DNA of 64,000 bases from Candidatus Zixiibacteriota bacterium (lineage in GTDB: Bacteria > Zixibacteria > MSB-5A5 > GN15 > FEB-12): NCBI GenBank assembly GCA_034003725.1, contig JAVEYB010000002.1, forward strand, positions 391,392 to 455,391, given 5' to 3'. The translations under genes were made by a program, and so were the position numbers. The number at the start of each line of letters is the position of its first letter. Within the stretch, counting starts at the first letter, position 1. Below, piece after piece: positions 47,190-55,163 of this stretch. The notes beneath the pieces are model-generated. The model saw only the letters and a program-made list of their open reading frames with translations. It was not told where the DNA came from and ran no database searches.

Positions 47190-49088
47190 CTAGAACTCGA
47201 ACTGGGTGTCGTTTTGGCCCTTCTGGGCGTCCGCATTACCCGGCTCACATTTGAGCACCTTGCCGTACCATTCAAACGCGTTTTTGTAGTCTGCTTTTTC
47301 CCTGGTCACTTCGGCCGCACGCAGGTGATACGCCTGCGCGATATACAGCGCCAGTGTAACGTCGGAACAGGCGCTGCCGCCCGTGGCGATCTGACATTCA
47401 TACGCATCCGTCAGATACGCGATCGCCTTGTTGTAGTTCTTGGTGCATAACCCGCCGAAGTACGCGAAGCCCAGCGATCGCTTCGCCACGCAGTTTTTCG
47501 GATTCACGGACAAAAGCCGCTCAAACAGGGCGACACCGCGGTTGCAGTCGGCCAGCTGGTACAGGACCGTGGTTCCCGCCAATTCGAGAATCCGCTCGTC
47601 ATTGGGCTCGTACTCGAGATAGGCGACGAAATATCCAGCCGCCTTCTCGTAGTAATTGATGGTGTCCGGCTCGGCGGCCACCCCCATCTCTTCCTCCATC
47701 AGGTCGTCTTCGCCCGTAGCCTCCTCGTTGGCGACATTCAGCGCGCACGACCCGGCATTTTTGTAGACGCCGGAACTGGCTGAATCCATGCCGAGCGCTA
47801 TCCGCTGGTCGTAAAACTGAAGCGCCTCACGGTACCGCTTGAGCTGGTGGTTTGCCACCGCTACGTTATATATGATTCTCTTCTGATCGGAGAGCTCCGA
47901 AAGCGACTTTTTGTACCAGGTCAGCGCGGTCGAGAAATCATTGGGCCTCCGATAGTAGTAGCTGTCGCCCATCAACTGGTTCAGCTCCGCCTCGGCAAAC
48001 GTCGGCCGGTAGTCCCCTGTTTGCTGGGCCTGCCAGTCGAGCTGCTTCTGCAGCATCTCCGCGGCCCGATCGTACTCCTTTACGCCCCACAGGGCCTTGC
48101 CGTAGTAGAAGTAAATGTCTCTCGGCTCGTACGGGATAGCCAGCACCTTGTCGAAATACTCCACCGCGTCCTCAAACCCGTAAATCTCGGAATACGCCAT
48201 GGCCGTTTCGAAATACGGACGGACGGTCGACGAGTCAGGGGCCACGTTCGCCAGTTCGAAATATTTCTTGTAGGACCCGATCGCATCACGGAACCGGTCC
48301 GTGCGTTCCTGGCGCGTCCGGCTCGACCGGGCGGCGCGGAAGTAGATGTGCCCAGCGCGGTTCCACGCCGGCGCATACGTCGAGTCCTTCGTCAGGACGA
48401 TCCGAAGCTTCTCGATCGCACAATTGTAGTCTTTCATGTCCAGGCAGGCTTCGGCCCAATGGAAGTAGACTTCCTTGCCGGCCGTATCGAGCTGCAGCGC
48501 CCGCTCGTACTCGACCACCGCAAGCGATGGAATCCCCTGGCGGAAGTTGGCGTCGCCGAGATTGATGTGGTACTCGGCGTTGTTGTCATCGACGACCAGC
48601 GCACGACGAAACGCCGCATCCGCATCCGCGTACCGTTCGAGACCCATCAGCGCCATCCCCATCACGTTTTCCCACCGGCCCTTGTTATTGCGATCGCGCT
48701 TGAGGCCGTTTTCGGCGTTGGTGAGGGCCTCGTCATACTTTTCCTGCTGGATCTGACAGTACGTCAGCAGAAGCAGCGACTCCCAGTGTTTGTCCTTTTT
48801 CTCAAGGGCACGCTGGAACTGAATCGCAGCCCGGTCATAATCCCCGCGCTGATACAACAGATATCCAAGGGAGAAGTAATTCGTGTGGTAGTTTGGATCG
48901 GCGGCGATGTCTTTGTTGAGCAAATCGATCGCCAGGGTAGTGTCGCCGGCATTCAGCGCATTTTGCACCGCCGCGCTTACCTTGAACTCACTTCCCACCG
49001 AGTCGGCCTGAAGCCCGGTGCCGCTCAGCACCAGCGCGGCGCACAAAAGAAGGCTGTAGATTCTACGTTTTAACACTTTATCCCTCAT
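47190..49088 (-). CDS. Exported TPR-repeat protein
   Basis: 632 residues with a signal peptide (SLLLCAALVLSGTGLQADS). At least ten tetratricopeptide repeats follow, for example NYFSLGYLLYQRGDYDRAAIQFQRAL, YHINLGDANFRQGIPSLAVVEYERAL and YFYYGKALWGVKEYDRAAEMLQKQL. The predicted location is the periplasm or the inner face of the outer membrane, as a protein-interaction scaffold. The start 49088 follows GGGAGAAG; the longer frame is not used. First gene of the six-gene operon (TPR, membrane protein, ExbB, ExbD, ExbD, TonB). Confidence 0.85.
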   Translation of the reverse strand: MRDKVLKRRIYSLLLCAALVLSGTGLQADSVGSEFKVSAAVQNALNAGDTTLAIDLLNKDIAADPNYHTNYFSLGYLLYQRGDYDRAAIQFQRALEKKDKHWESLLLLTYCQIQQEKYDEALTNAENGLKRDRNNKGRWENVMGMALMGLERYADADAAFRRALVVDDNNAEYHINLGDANFRQGIPSLAVVEYERALQLDTAGKEVYFHWAEACLDMKDYNCAIEKLRIVLTKDSTYAPAWNRAGHIYFRAARSSRTRQERTDRFRDAIGSYKKYFELANVAPDSSTVRPYFETAMAYSEIYGFEDAVEYFDKVLAIPYEPRDIYFYYGKALWGVKEYDRAAEMLQKQLDWQAQQTGDYRPTFAEAELNQLMGDSYYYRRPNDFSTALTWYKKSLSELSDQKRIIYNVAVANHQLKRYREALQFYDQRIALGMDSASSGVYKNAGSCALNVANEEATGEDDLMEEEMGVAAEPDTINYYEKAAGYFVAYLEYEPNDERILELAGTTVLYQLADCNRGVALFERLLSVNPKNCVAKRSLGFAYFGGLCTKNYNKAIAYLTDAYECQIATGGSACSDVTLALYIAQAYHLRAAEVTREKADYKNAFEWYGKVLKCEPGNADAQKGQNDTQFEF

Positions 49089-49109
49089 ACTTCTCCCAAA
49101 AGACAAACG

Positions 49110-49137
49110 AAAATACGAGATAGAGACCTGATGTCAA
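49110..49137 (-). promoter_or_regulatory. Predicted promoter of the TPR-ExbBD-TonB operon
   Basis: On the minus strand TTGACA (49132-49137), a 16-base spacer, and TATTTT (49110-49115). The leader would be short, about 15-20 bases. Confidence 0.6.
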
Positions 49138-49150
49138 GCAAATATCTGTC

Positions 49151-49348
49151 TCACTCGCTAGGCTTTTGGGCACTTACAGTTGCGGCTATCCGGCAGTAAC
49201 CCAGCCCGTAACCGGCGGCAGCCGCGACCATCGCCAGTTTTACGGTCGATGACAGCAGGTGAGAAAAGGTCACGGCAAGGTATCCCACCGTTATCATCAG
49301 CATGATCACTGCAAACACATTCAGCATCCGAGTCACCTTGGGTAGCAT
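49151..49348 (-). CDS. Small membrane protein
   Basis: 65 residues with two hydrophobic stretches (about 8-28 and 37-52) and charged ends. GGAGAGG precedes the ATG at good spacing, which supports a real gene. No family recognised. Confidence 0.5.
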   Translation of the reverse strand: MLPKVTRMLNVFAVIMLMITVGYLAVTFSHLLSSTVKLAMVAAAAGYGLGYCRIAATVSAQKPSE

Positions 49349-49609
49349 AGTGTCTTTACCTCTCCTTATACACCGTGAGCGAGAACATCTTCCCGTTGCG
49401 GGAGACCGCTCTCAGTGGGGCTTCACCGTTCTACCCGTTGATCAAATCAATGCCCGTGCCTGTCTCCTGGTGTTCGCACACTACCCATCCAAGTTATTGC
49501 ATACAAAGTACTTACAGCCCGCTTGGTCAGGCAGGGTCCAATCCCCGCCTTTAAGTGACGCAGTTAATGCGCCGACAGCCCGGAACAGCCCGATAGCACA
49601 TCCTGTAAC

Positions 49610-50809
49610 CTATTGATAATAAACAAGATAATCGAACAACTCCGGGTTTTCCCAATACTGCCACAGAAACCGAATTCGTACATCCCCACTACCTACGAAC
49701 CGCGCCTCCAGCGGCCCCACATAGCGGATCGGTCGCCCGTCCATCGCGATCGCCGGATAAAAACGAAGCTGTTCCAGCAGCGTTCGGAAGCGACTGATAG
49801 TTGCCTCATACGTACTGCCCACGCGAAGTCCCCGGGCGTTGCCCAGCGTGTCCACCTCTGCCCAGATGCCGGCACTGGAGAACGACGCGCCGGGCACTTC
49901 CGTCAGCGTGAATTTCTCGGAGAACACGTTTCGTGGAACCGGTTTCGCAAGCAAACCGAGCGTGTCGGCACGCACGCTGACTGAGAGGCGCGTTTGAATG
50001 ATGACCGAGTCGGATGGGGGCGCTGTCCAGGCAGGCGTCGGATAAGACTGCTCCGGGAAGTACGAGAGCAGCAGATAGACCGGCGCCGGTGTCGGCGCGC
50101 CGTCGACCCGTGCCGGCTCGAAGTCGGCCCAGTTGCATGCGGTGACGGTTTGATGTTCGTAACCCTGATGCGTCGTGCGGACGATTTCGACAAGAGTCGC
50201 GCGACCCGTCGTGTCAATATCGAGCCGCACCAGCGAGTAGGGGTACTGCGCCAGTGAGTCCGCCCGCCGCACGGCGGACAGAAGCGGAGGGAACCGACGA
50301 AGTCGCGGCGGCTCGATGCCGTTGATCTCCAGCGCCAGCCGGTACAGGTCGTAGTCGGTGACACGTCGCTCCCAATCGATGGTGAACTGAACATCCGGCA
50401 CCACGCCTCCGGCGCGGAAGCGGACGAGCACCGGAAGGCGGGACTCCACCGGGACGCCGTCGTGACGCGCCGGTTCGAACACCATGCCCTTCATATACTG
50501 AAACAGGGCGGTCACCAGTTCGATATCACGCGGGTTGCCGCCTGACGGCATCTGGACCGCGACATGGCGGCCGTCGGCGGAAACCCCGAGCGTCATAATC
50601 CGGACCGAATCCGTATCGAGACGATACCACGCAAACCGGCCCTCTACGCGCGGCGCCTGTCGGGGATAGGCCGGCTCAAATCCCAGATACGACGGCCGTG
50701 CGGAAACAACCGACGGGGTCGCCGCCAATAACGGGACAAACGCGATCACTGTCAGGAGTCGGACGATACGCGCGCTATGAAGAGTCATGAAGTTAAGGGT
50801 TGCTGACAT
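49610..50809 (-). CDS. Exported protein with three TonB-C-like repeats
   Basis: 399 residues with a signal peptide (LLTVIAFVPLLAATPSVVSA). Three segments end alike: MVFEPARHDGVPVESRLPVLVRF, DFEPARVDGAPTPAPVYLLLSYF and LRFYPAIAMDGRPIRYVGPLEARF, each preceded by a strand like LVRLDIDTTGRATLVEIV. This is the pattern of the TonB C-terminal domain repeated three times without the membrane helix and Pro-rich stem of TonB. It may bind outer-membrane partners or peptidoglycan. The start is uncertain (50809 or 50788). The function is unknown. Confidence 0.65.
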   Translation of the reverse strand: MSATLNFMTLHSARIVRLLTVIAFVPLLAATPSVVSARPSYLGFEPAYPRQAPRVEGRFAWYRLDTDSVRIMTLGVSADGRHVAVQMPSGGNPRDIELVTALFQYMKGMVFEPARHDGVPVESRLPVLVRFRAGGVVPDVQFTIDWERRVTDYDLYRLALEINGIEPPRLRRFPPLLSAVRRADSLAQYPYSLVRLDIDTTGRATLVEIVRTTHQGYEHQTVTACNWADFEPARVDGAPTPAPVYLLLSYFPEQSYPTPAWTAPPSDSVIIQTRLSVSVRADTLGLLAKPVPRNVFSEKFTLTEVPGASFSSAGIWAEVDTLGNARGLRVGSTYEATISRFRTLLEQLRFYPAIAMDGRPIRYVGPLEARFVGSGDVRIRFLWQYWENPELFDYLVYYQ

Positions 50810-50828
50810 ACTCGTTCAAAAGTATACT
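50800..50828 (+). promoter_or_regulatory. Possible promoter for the flippase gene
   Basis: TTGCTG (50800-50805), a 17-base spacer, TATACT (50823-50828). It overlaps the start of the divergent triple-repeat gene. Confidence 0.4.
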
Positions 50829-50859
50829 GACCGGAAATCTCTGACAAAGGGTTTTTTCG

Positions 50860-52425
50860 ATGGCTGGTCCGACCGGACGACTGCTGACCAACGTCTTCTC
50901 CTCGTGGGCCGGCTTTGTCATACGCATCGTCATCGCCTTCTTCTTCGTGCCCTATATCACGGTCGTGCTCGGAGACGCGCGCTACGGAGTGTGGATTCTC
51001 GTATTCCAGATCGTCAACTACTTCTTTCTGTTTGACGTCGGGCTCGAGCGCGCCCTCTCCCGCTTTTTACCCCGCTATCTCGGACTGGACGACTATGAAT
51101 CGTTCAATCGCGTCCTGAACAGTGCCACTGTCGTCTACGCTGCCATCGCCCTTGTCACGCTCATGGCATCGGCCGTGACCGCCCGGTACGTCTTTCCTCT
51201 CTTTGAATTGACCGATCCGTCCCTGCTCAACGAGGGACAGACCGCCCTGTTTCTTATCGGAGTCTTTGTCGCTCTTCGATTTGTCCTTTTTCCGTTCGGC
51301 GGCTCCCTCGGCGCGATTCATCGCTTCGACATCGCGAAGACCCTAGAAGTCGCCGAGGAGATCGGCAAAACCCTGGTTTATGTTCTCCTGCTGACATACG
51401 GCTACGGATTGGTTGCGCTCGCGGTCACCATGATCGCCTTCAGCCTCGCGCGCAACCTGGTCGGTGTGTTCTGGCTGAAACGACTGCATCCCGAGGTGCA
51501 AATAGGGCGGCGGTTCGTGACCGGCGAAACGGTCCGGGCGCTCTTCCGCTACTCCCGCGTCTCCTTCGGCGTGGCCGTCGCCTGGATGATCCTGTTTAAC
51601 TCCGACTCGATCCTGCTCGGCCTGCTGGCGTCGACCGCCGCCGTCGGCGTTTATGCTCCCGGGGCCCAGCTGATGCTGTACGTGCGGCACCTCGTCAACG
51701 CCCTCGGCGGACCGTTGACCCCGCTCATCGCCCATGTCGAAGCAACCGATTCACTCGAAAAGGTCCGGCAGGTCTACCTCCGCTCCCTGACCTATGTCGC
51801 TTATCTCGGCGTTTTCCTCTGCGTGGGCATTCTTGCATATGCCGGTCGCTTCGTCACGCTCTGGCTGGCCCCGGAGTTTCACGACTCGTTTTTCGTGATG
51901 TTCATCCTGGCCATCAGCGGCACCGTGTTCCTGCCGCAGATCGTCGGCAACGCCGTTCTGTTTGGTATCGAAAAACACGGCTATCTGCTGTGGATACTCG
52001 TGCTTGAAATCGTTCTCAAACTCGGCACGGCACTCGCCCTGTTTTTCGGCGCGGAAGTCGTCGGCGACGGTGGCGCGGCCGTCGACACCGTCAAACGCTC
52101 GGTTATTCTCATGGCCAGCGCCTCGGCCTTTCCCCAGGCGCTGCTGTCGCTCACGCTCTACCCCGTTCTTATGGCGCGGGCTTTGAAGCTCCGGATCAGG
52201 ACAATCTGGCACTCAACGCTGGTACCCGGAGGACTGGCCGCCGCCATCACCGGGCCGACCGCTCACGTGTGCTTGAAAGTGTGGCCCGAGACCGACTGGC
52301 TCTCGCTGTCGGCTAATATCCTCGTCTGCACTGTGCTTGCGTGCGCCGGCTTTTTCCTGATTGTCCTCGAGCCGGAAGACCGCCTGCGTCTGCGTTCGTG
52401 GCTGACCTTCCGCAAGCGATCATAA
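50860..52425 (+). CDS. Oligosaccharide flippase (MATE/MOP superfamily, Wzx-like)
   Basis: 521 residues with about 14 hydrophobic helices, beginning NVFSSWAGFVIRIVIAFFFVPYITVVLGDARYGVWIL, the typical opening of polysaccharide-export flippases (MOP superfamily). A mid-protein motif RYSRVSFGVAVAWMILFNSDSILLGLL follows. It would move a lipid-linked glycan across the inner membrane. No glycosyltransferase is near, so the substrate is unknown. The stop lies at the foot of the terminator of the convergent E1 gene. Confidence 0.88.
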   Translation: MAGPTGRLLTNVFSSWAGFVIRIVIAFFFVPYITVVLGDARYGVWILVFQIVNYFFLFDVGLERALSRFLPRYLGLDDYESFNRVLNSATVVYAAIALVTLMASAVTARYVFPLFELTDPSLLNEGQTALFLIGVFVALRFVLFPFGGSLGAIHRFDIAKTLEVAEEIGKTLVYVLLLTYGYGLVALAVTMIAFSLARNLVGVFWLKRLHPEVQIGRRFVTGETVRALFRYSRVSFGVAVAWMILFNSDSILLGLLASTAAVGVYAPGAQLMLYVRHLVNALGGPLTPLIAHVEATDSLEKVRQVYLRSLTYVAYLGVFLCVGILAYAGRFVTLWLAPEFHDSFFVMFILAISGTVFLPQIVGNAVLFGIEKHGYLLWILVLEIVLKLGTALALFFGAEVVGDGGAAVDTVKRSVILMASASAFPQALLSLTLYPVLMARALKLRIRTIWHSTLVPGGLAAAITGPTAHVCLKVWPETDWLSLSANILVCTVLACAGFFLIVLEPEDRLRLRSWLTFRKRS

Positions 52426-52453
52426 AAAAACCGCCGGGGGCGTTCCCCGGCGG
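52424..52453 (-). terminator. Terminator after the downstream E1 gene
   Basis: On the minus strand CCGCCGGGG (complement of 52445-52453) pairs with CCCCGGCGG (complement of 52431-52439) over a 5-base loop, followed by seven T. It overlaps the end of the flippase gene. Confidence 0.95.
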
Positions 52454-52478
52454 CGGACTGTCGTACGTTGTCGAACAT

Positions 52479-54770
52479 CTAATACTCTTCGTGCAGTTCT
52501 TTGACCGCTGCAACAATCTTCTCCACGGTCGGCAGACAGGCCGCATCCCCGTCCATCCCGTACGCCACCCGCGCATCGATCGCCGTCACCAGCTTCACCG
52601 GCGCCTCCAGATGGAACAGACCTGAACCCGACGTGATCACCGACGCGATCGTCGCCGCCGCCCCACCCGGAAAACGGTCCTCCGTCACCACCAGCACCTT
52701 CCCGCACTCCGCGGCCGTCCGCAGGATCGCTTCCTCGTCCATCGGCTTCAGCGTCCGAAGGTCTACCACCCGGACATGGATTCCGTTCTCCCGCAGAACC
52801 TCCGCCGCGCGACGAGCCATCTGGAAGGTCGCCCCATACGTGATGATCCCCACGTCTCGGTGCTCCTCGTAGTACGTCTTCGCCACCCCAAACGGGATCA
52901 GCTCGTCGATCCCCGGAATCGGCGTCTCCATCGGAACGCCCTCCCAGTCCCGACGATTATACAGCGCTACCGACTCGCAGAACAGCACCGGATCATCCGA
53001 GGCCCAGGCCGTCTTCAACAATCCCGCCGCGTCGTACGCGTTCGAGGGTACCGCGATCAGCAGCCCCGGGATATTCATCCACGTCCCCAGATTCCCTTCC
53101 GAGTGCCAGAACGCTCCCGCCCCCTGCTTGTATCCGCCGTAGGTCGTGCGGATAACCATGGGCAGTTTGAAAAGTCCGCCCGACCGCTGATTGATCGTGG
53201 CAATCCGATCCTTCAACACCTGGTACGCCGGTGACATGTAATCGAGAAACTGTATCTCAGGTATGACCCGGCGCCCCTGCTGGCAATGCCCGGCGGCTCG
53301 CCCGAGGATTCCGGCTTCATCCAGCGGCGTGTTGAAACACCGGCTGTTGCCGAACTCCCGCTGGAGATTTTTGCTGACCAGGAACACGCCGCCCTTCCCC
53401 TTCAAAGAAAGCTGTTTTTCTTTTTCTTCGATCATGTGTCCTGAGAAGTCGGCGACATCCTCGCCGAACAGCAGCACGTCGCTCGACAACTCAAACAGAT
53501 CGAACAGCGTGTAGTTGATCGCGAACCGCATCGTCATCGGGCCGACATCTTCGGGAAGATCGGGCGACGTAAAATAGCCCTTCTCGTGCCACTCTTTGTA
53601 GCGGGCCTTGCGGTCGCCCTGATAGGCGTCCCGGTACCGCTTCCAGGTCTTTTTGACCTGCTCGAAGTCATACGTGTACACGAGGCTCTCGACCATCTCG
53701 CGGTTCTTGAAGTTGAAAGACCGGGTGGCCTCTTCCGAAGCGTGCGTAACCTCAGTATCAAGCTCGTCCCACATCGACGTCAGCTCGGTCGGCGAGAGTA
53801 TACCGTCGTCGATAAGGGTCCGGAGCGTCTTGAGCATCGGGTCGTTGTACGCATGCCAGTCGCGCTGCACGGGGTCCATGTACCATCCCTGGTCATCCGA
53901 GCCGGAATGAGAGCCCTCGCGGGTCACCCGGATATCGCAGAGTACCGGCCCCGCGCCGGACCGCGCGTAGGCAATCGCCTCATCCACGCCGGCCAGCGTG
54001 CTTTTGATATCAGTGCCGTCGAACCGTATGATCTTGAGCCCGTGCGCCTCGTACCCGCGATAGGGCACAGTCATGTCGCCATTGACGAACTGCTCGGAGG
54101 CCGAAACGGAAATCGCCCACCCACAATTGTAAATGGCGAAGATGACCGGAGATTTGAAAAAGACGGCGTTGAACACGGACCGTCCGAACTCGGCTTCCGA
54201 GGTCGCTCCTTCGCCCATCGAACAGACCACGACCGCATCGGCCGGCCACGCTCCGCCGGGCTTGTGCGACTGACGGGACACCGCTACCGGGTGGCGCAGC
54301 GCCTCGGCAACACCCGCCGCCTCCAGCGCGTGCGCGCCGGTGCATGAGACCTGCGGCAGTATGTGCAAATCCGGATAGCCGACATGTCCCTGCAACTGCC
54401 CCTTGTTCAATGACCGAGCGTCCCCAAGCGCCTGATAGAGCTTCTCCAGCGATGACACGCCGCGAGCGAGCTCGAAGGCCTTGTTCCGATAGTATCCGAC
54501 AAACGGATCGGTCGGTCTCAGCGCGTGGGCGAGGACGACATCCACAAGTTCCTTACCGTTAGCGCCGATGAAAAACCGGTTGTGCCCCTTGCGCAGAAGC
54601 AGCTTCTCTTCCTGCTCCACACGCCGTGACCTGAGCATGTCACGGACTATTGCCCGAATCTGGTCTATAGTCCTGTTGGAATACTCAGCCCGGATGCCGT
54701 CGGCCGAGACCGCCGCCCCGGCCCGCGGAGTCGCGTTTCGAAGTTCGTTGATGATGGTGGAGACTTCCAA
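52479..54770 (-). CDS. Fused E1 alpha-beta 2-oxoacid dehydrogenase, copy 1
   Basis: 763 residues from TTG 54770, preceded by AAGGGAG; the start was chosen by matching copy 2 (TTG, 764 residues). It is an E1 component of a 2-oxoacid dehydrogenase complex (TPP-dependent decarboxylase), closest in motifs to branched-chain or pyruvate E1. The alpha half has SMGEGATSEAEFGRSVFNAV and YNCGWAIS (TPP site; the second Asn of the usual NN is Cys) and RVTREGSHSGSDDQ. The beta half has LLFGEDVADFSG, FNTPLDEAGILGRAAGH, TTYGGYKQGAGAFWHSEG and VPSNAYDAAGLLKTA. No E2 or E3 gene is nearby. Its 3' half is nearly identical to copy 2. Confidence 0.9.
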   Translation of the reverse strand: MEVSTIINELRNATPRAGAAVSADGIRAEYSNRTIDQIRAIVRDMLRSRRVEQEEKLLLRKGHNRFFIGANGKELVDVVLAHALRPTDPFVGYYRNKAFELARGVSSLEKLYQALGDARSLNKGQLQGHVGYPDLHILPQVSCTGAHALEAAGVAEALRHPVAVSRQSHKPGGAWPADAVVVCSMGEGATSEAEFGRSVFNAVFFKSPVIFAIYNCGWAISVSASEQFVNGDMTVPYRGYEAHGLKIIRFDGTDIKSTLAGVDEAIAYARSGAGPVLCDIRVTREGSHSGSDDQGWYMDPVQRDWHAYNDPMLKTLRTLIDDGILSPTELTSMWDELDTEVTHASEEATRSFNFKNREMVESLVYTYDFEQVKKTWKRYRDAYQGDRKARYKEWHEKGYFTSPDLPEDVGPMTMRFAINYTLFDLFELSSDVLLFGEDVADFSGHMIEEKEKQLSLKGKGGVFLVSKNLQREFGNSRCFNTPLDEAGILGRAAGHCQQGRRVIPEIQFLDYMSPAYQVLKDRIATINQRSGGLFKLPMVIRTTYGGYKQGAGAFWHSEGNLGTWMNIPGLLIAVPSNAYDAAGLLKTAWASDDPVLFCESVALYNRRDWEGVPMETPIPGIDELIPFGVAKTYYEEHRDVGIITYGATFQMARRAAEVLRENGIHVRVVDLRTLKPMDEEAILRTAAECGKVLVVTEDRFPGGAAATIASVITSGSGLFHLEAPVKLVTAIDARVAYGMDGDAACLPTVEKIVAAVKELHEEY
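52513..53684 (-). repeat. Direct repeat block, E1 copy 1 (partner at 55198-56369)
   Basis: Aligns without gaps to the second copy 2685 bases away. The part 52513-53150 differs at only about 8 positions by eye, all apparently synonymous. The stretch 53155-53284 is diverged, and high identity resumes to 53684. Confidence 0.88.
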
Positions 54771-55163
54771 CCGAATACTCCCTTGTGCCCCGGCGGACTT
54801 CCGTCCCCGGTCGGTCATGCACGGCTGCCCGCACGCCCGTTCAGCCCGAACCGTTATTTTTCCGTGAGTGACGTCGTTCGGCGGCGGCACCCGCCGACCA
54901 AATTGGACAACGTGGAGCTATAATGCATATCCGTGCACAAAAGCTGACGGCTCGTGCCGGGTCCGTGCGCGTTTAGTGCGTGCTAAGCGCAAGTTCCGCC
55001 GTCTACTGCATTGTCCGATGGGGAGTAGCTGCAAATTCGCTGCCCGGACGTCACACCGTGTCGCCTGCCCCGAAAACTACCCCAGGCCGCTAACAAGACG
55101 GCACCGGCCCTTCAGCCGGCGCCGCCACATTTCCCATTCTCCGTCAATCCGGTGTTCAACCGG
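54771..55163 (-). other. 393-base gap between tandem E1 genes
   Basis: Contains the ribosome site of copy 1 and a GC-rich hairpin at 55100-55123 (GGCACCGGC/GCCGGCGCC) without a good T tract, possibly a weak terminator after copy 2. I find no convincing promoter and no further gene here. Confidence 0.5.

Noticed and set aside
49500-49560. T-arm-like hairpin suggesting a tRNA
   Set aside because: The stem GCGGG/CCTGC has no TTC-type T loop and no matching acceptor or anticodon arms nearby.
55100-55123. GC hairpin as terminator of E1 copy 2
   Set aside because: No T tract follows, so it was only mentioned in the gap entry.
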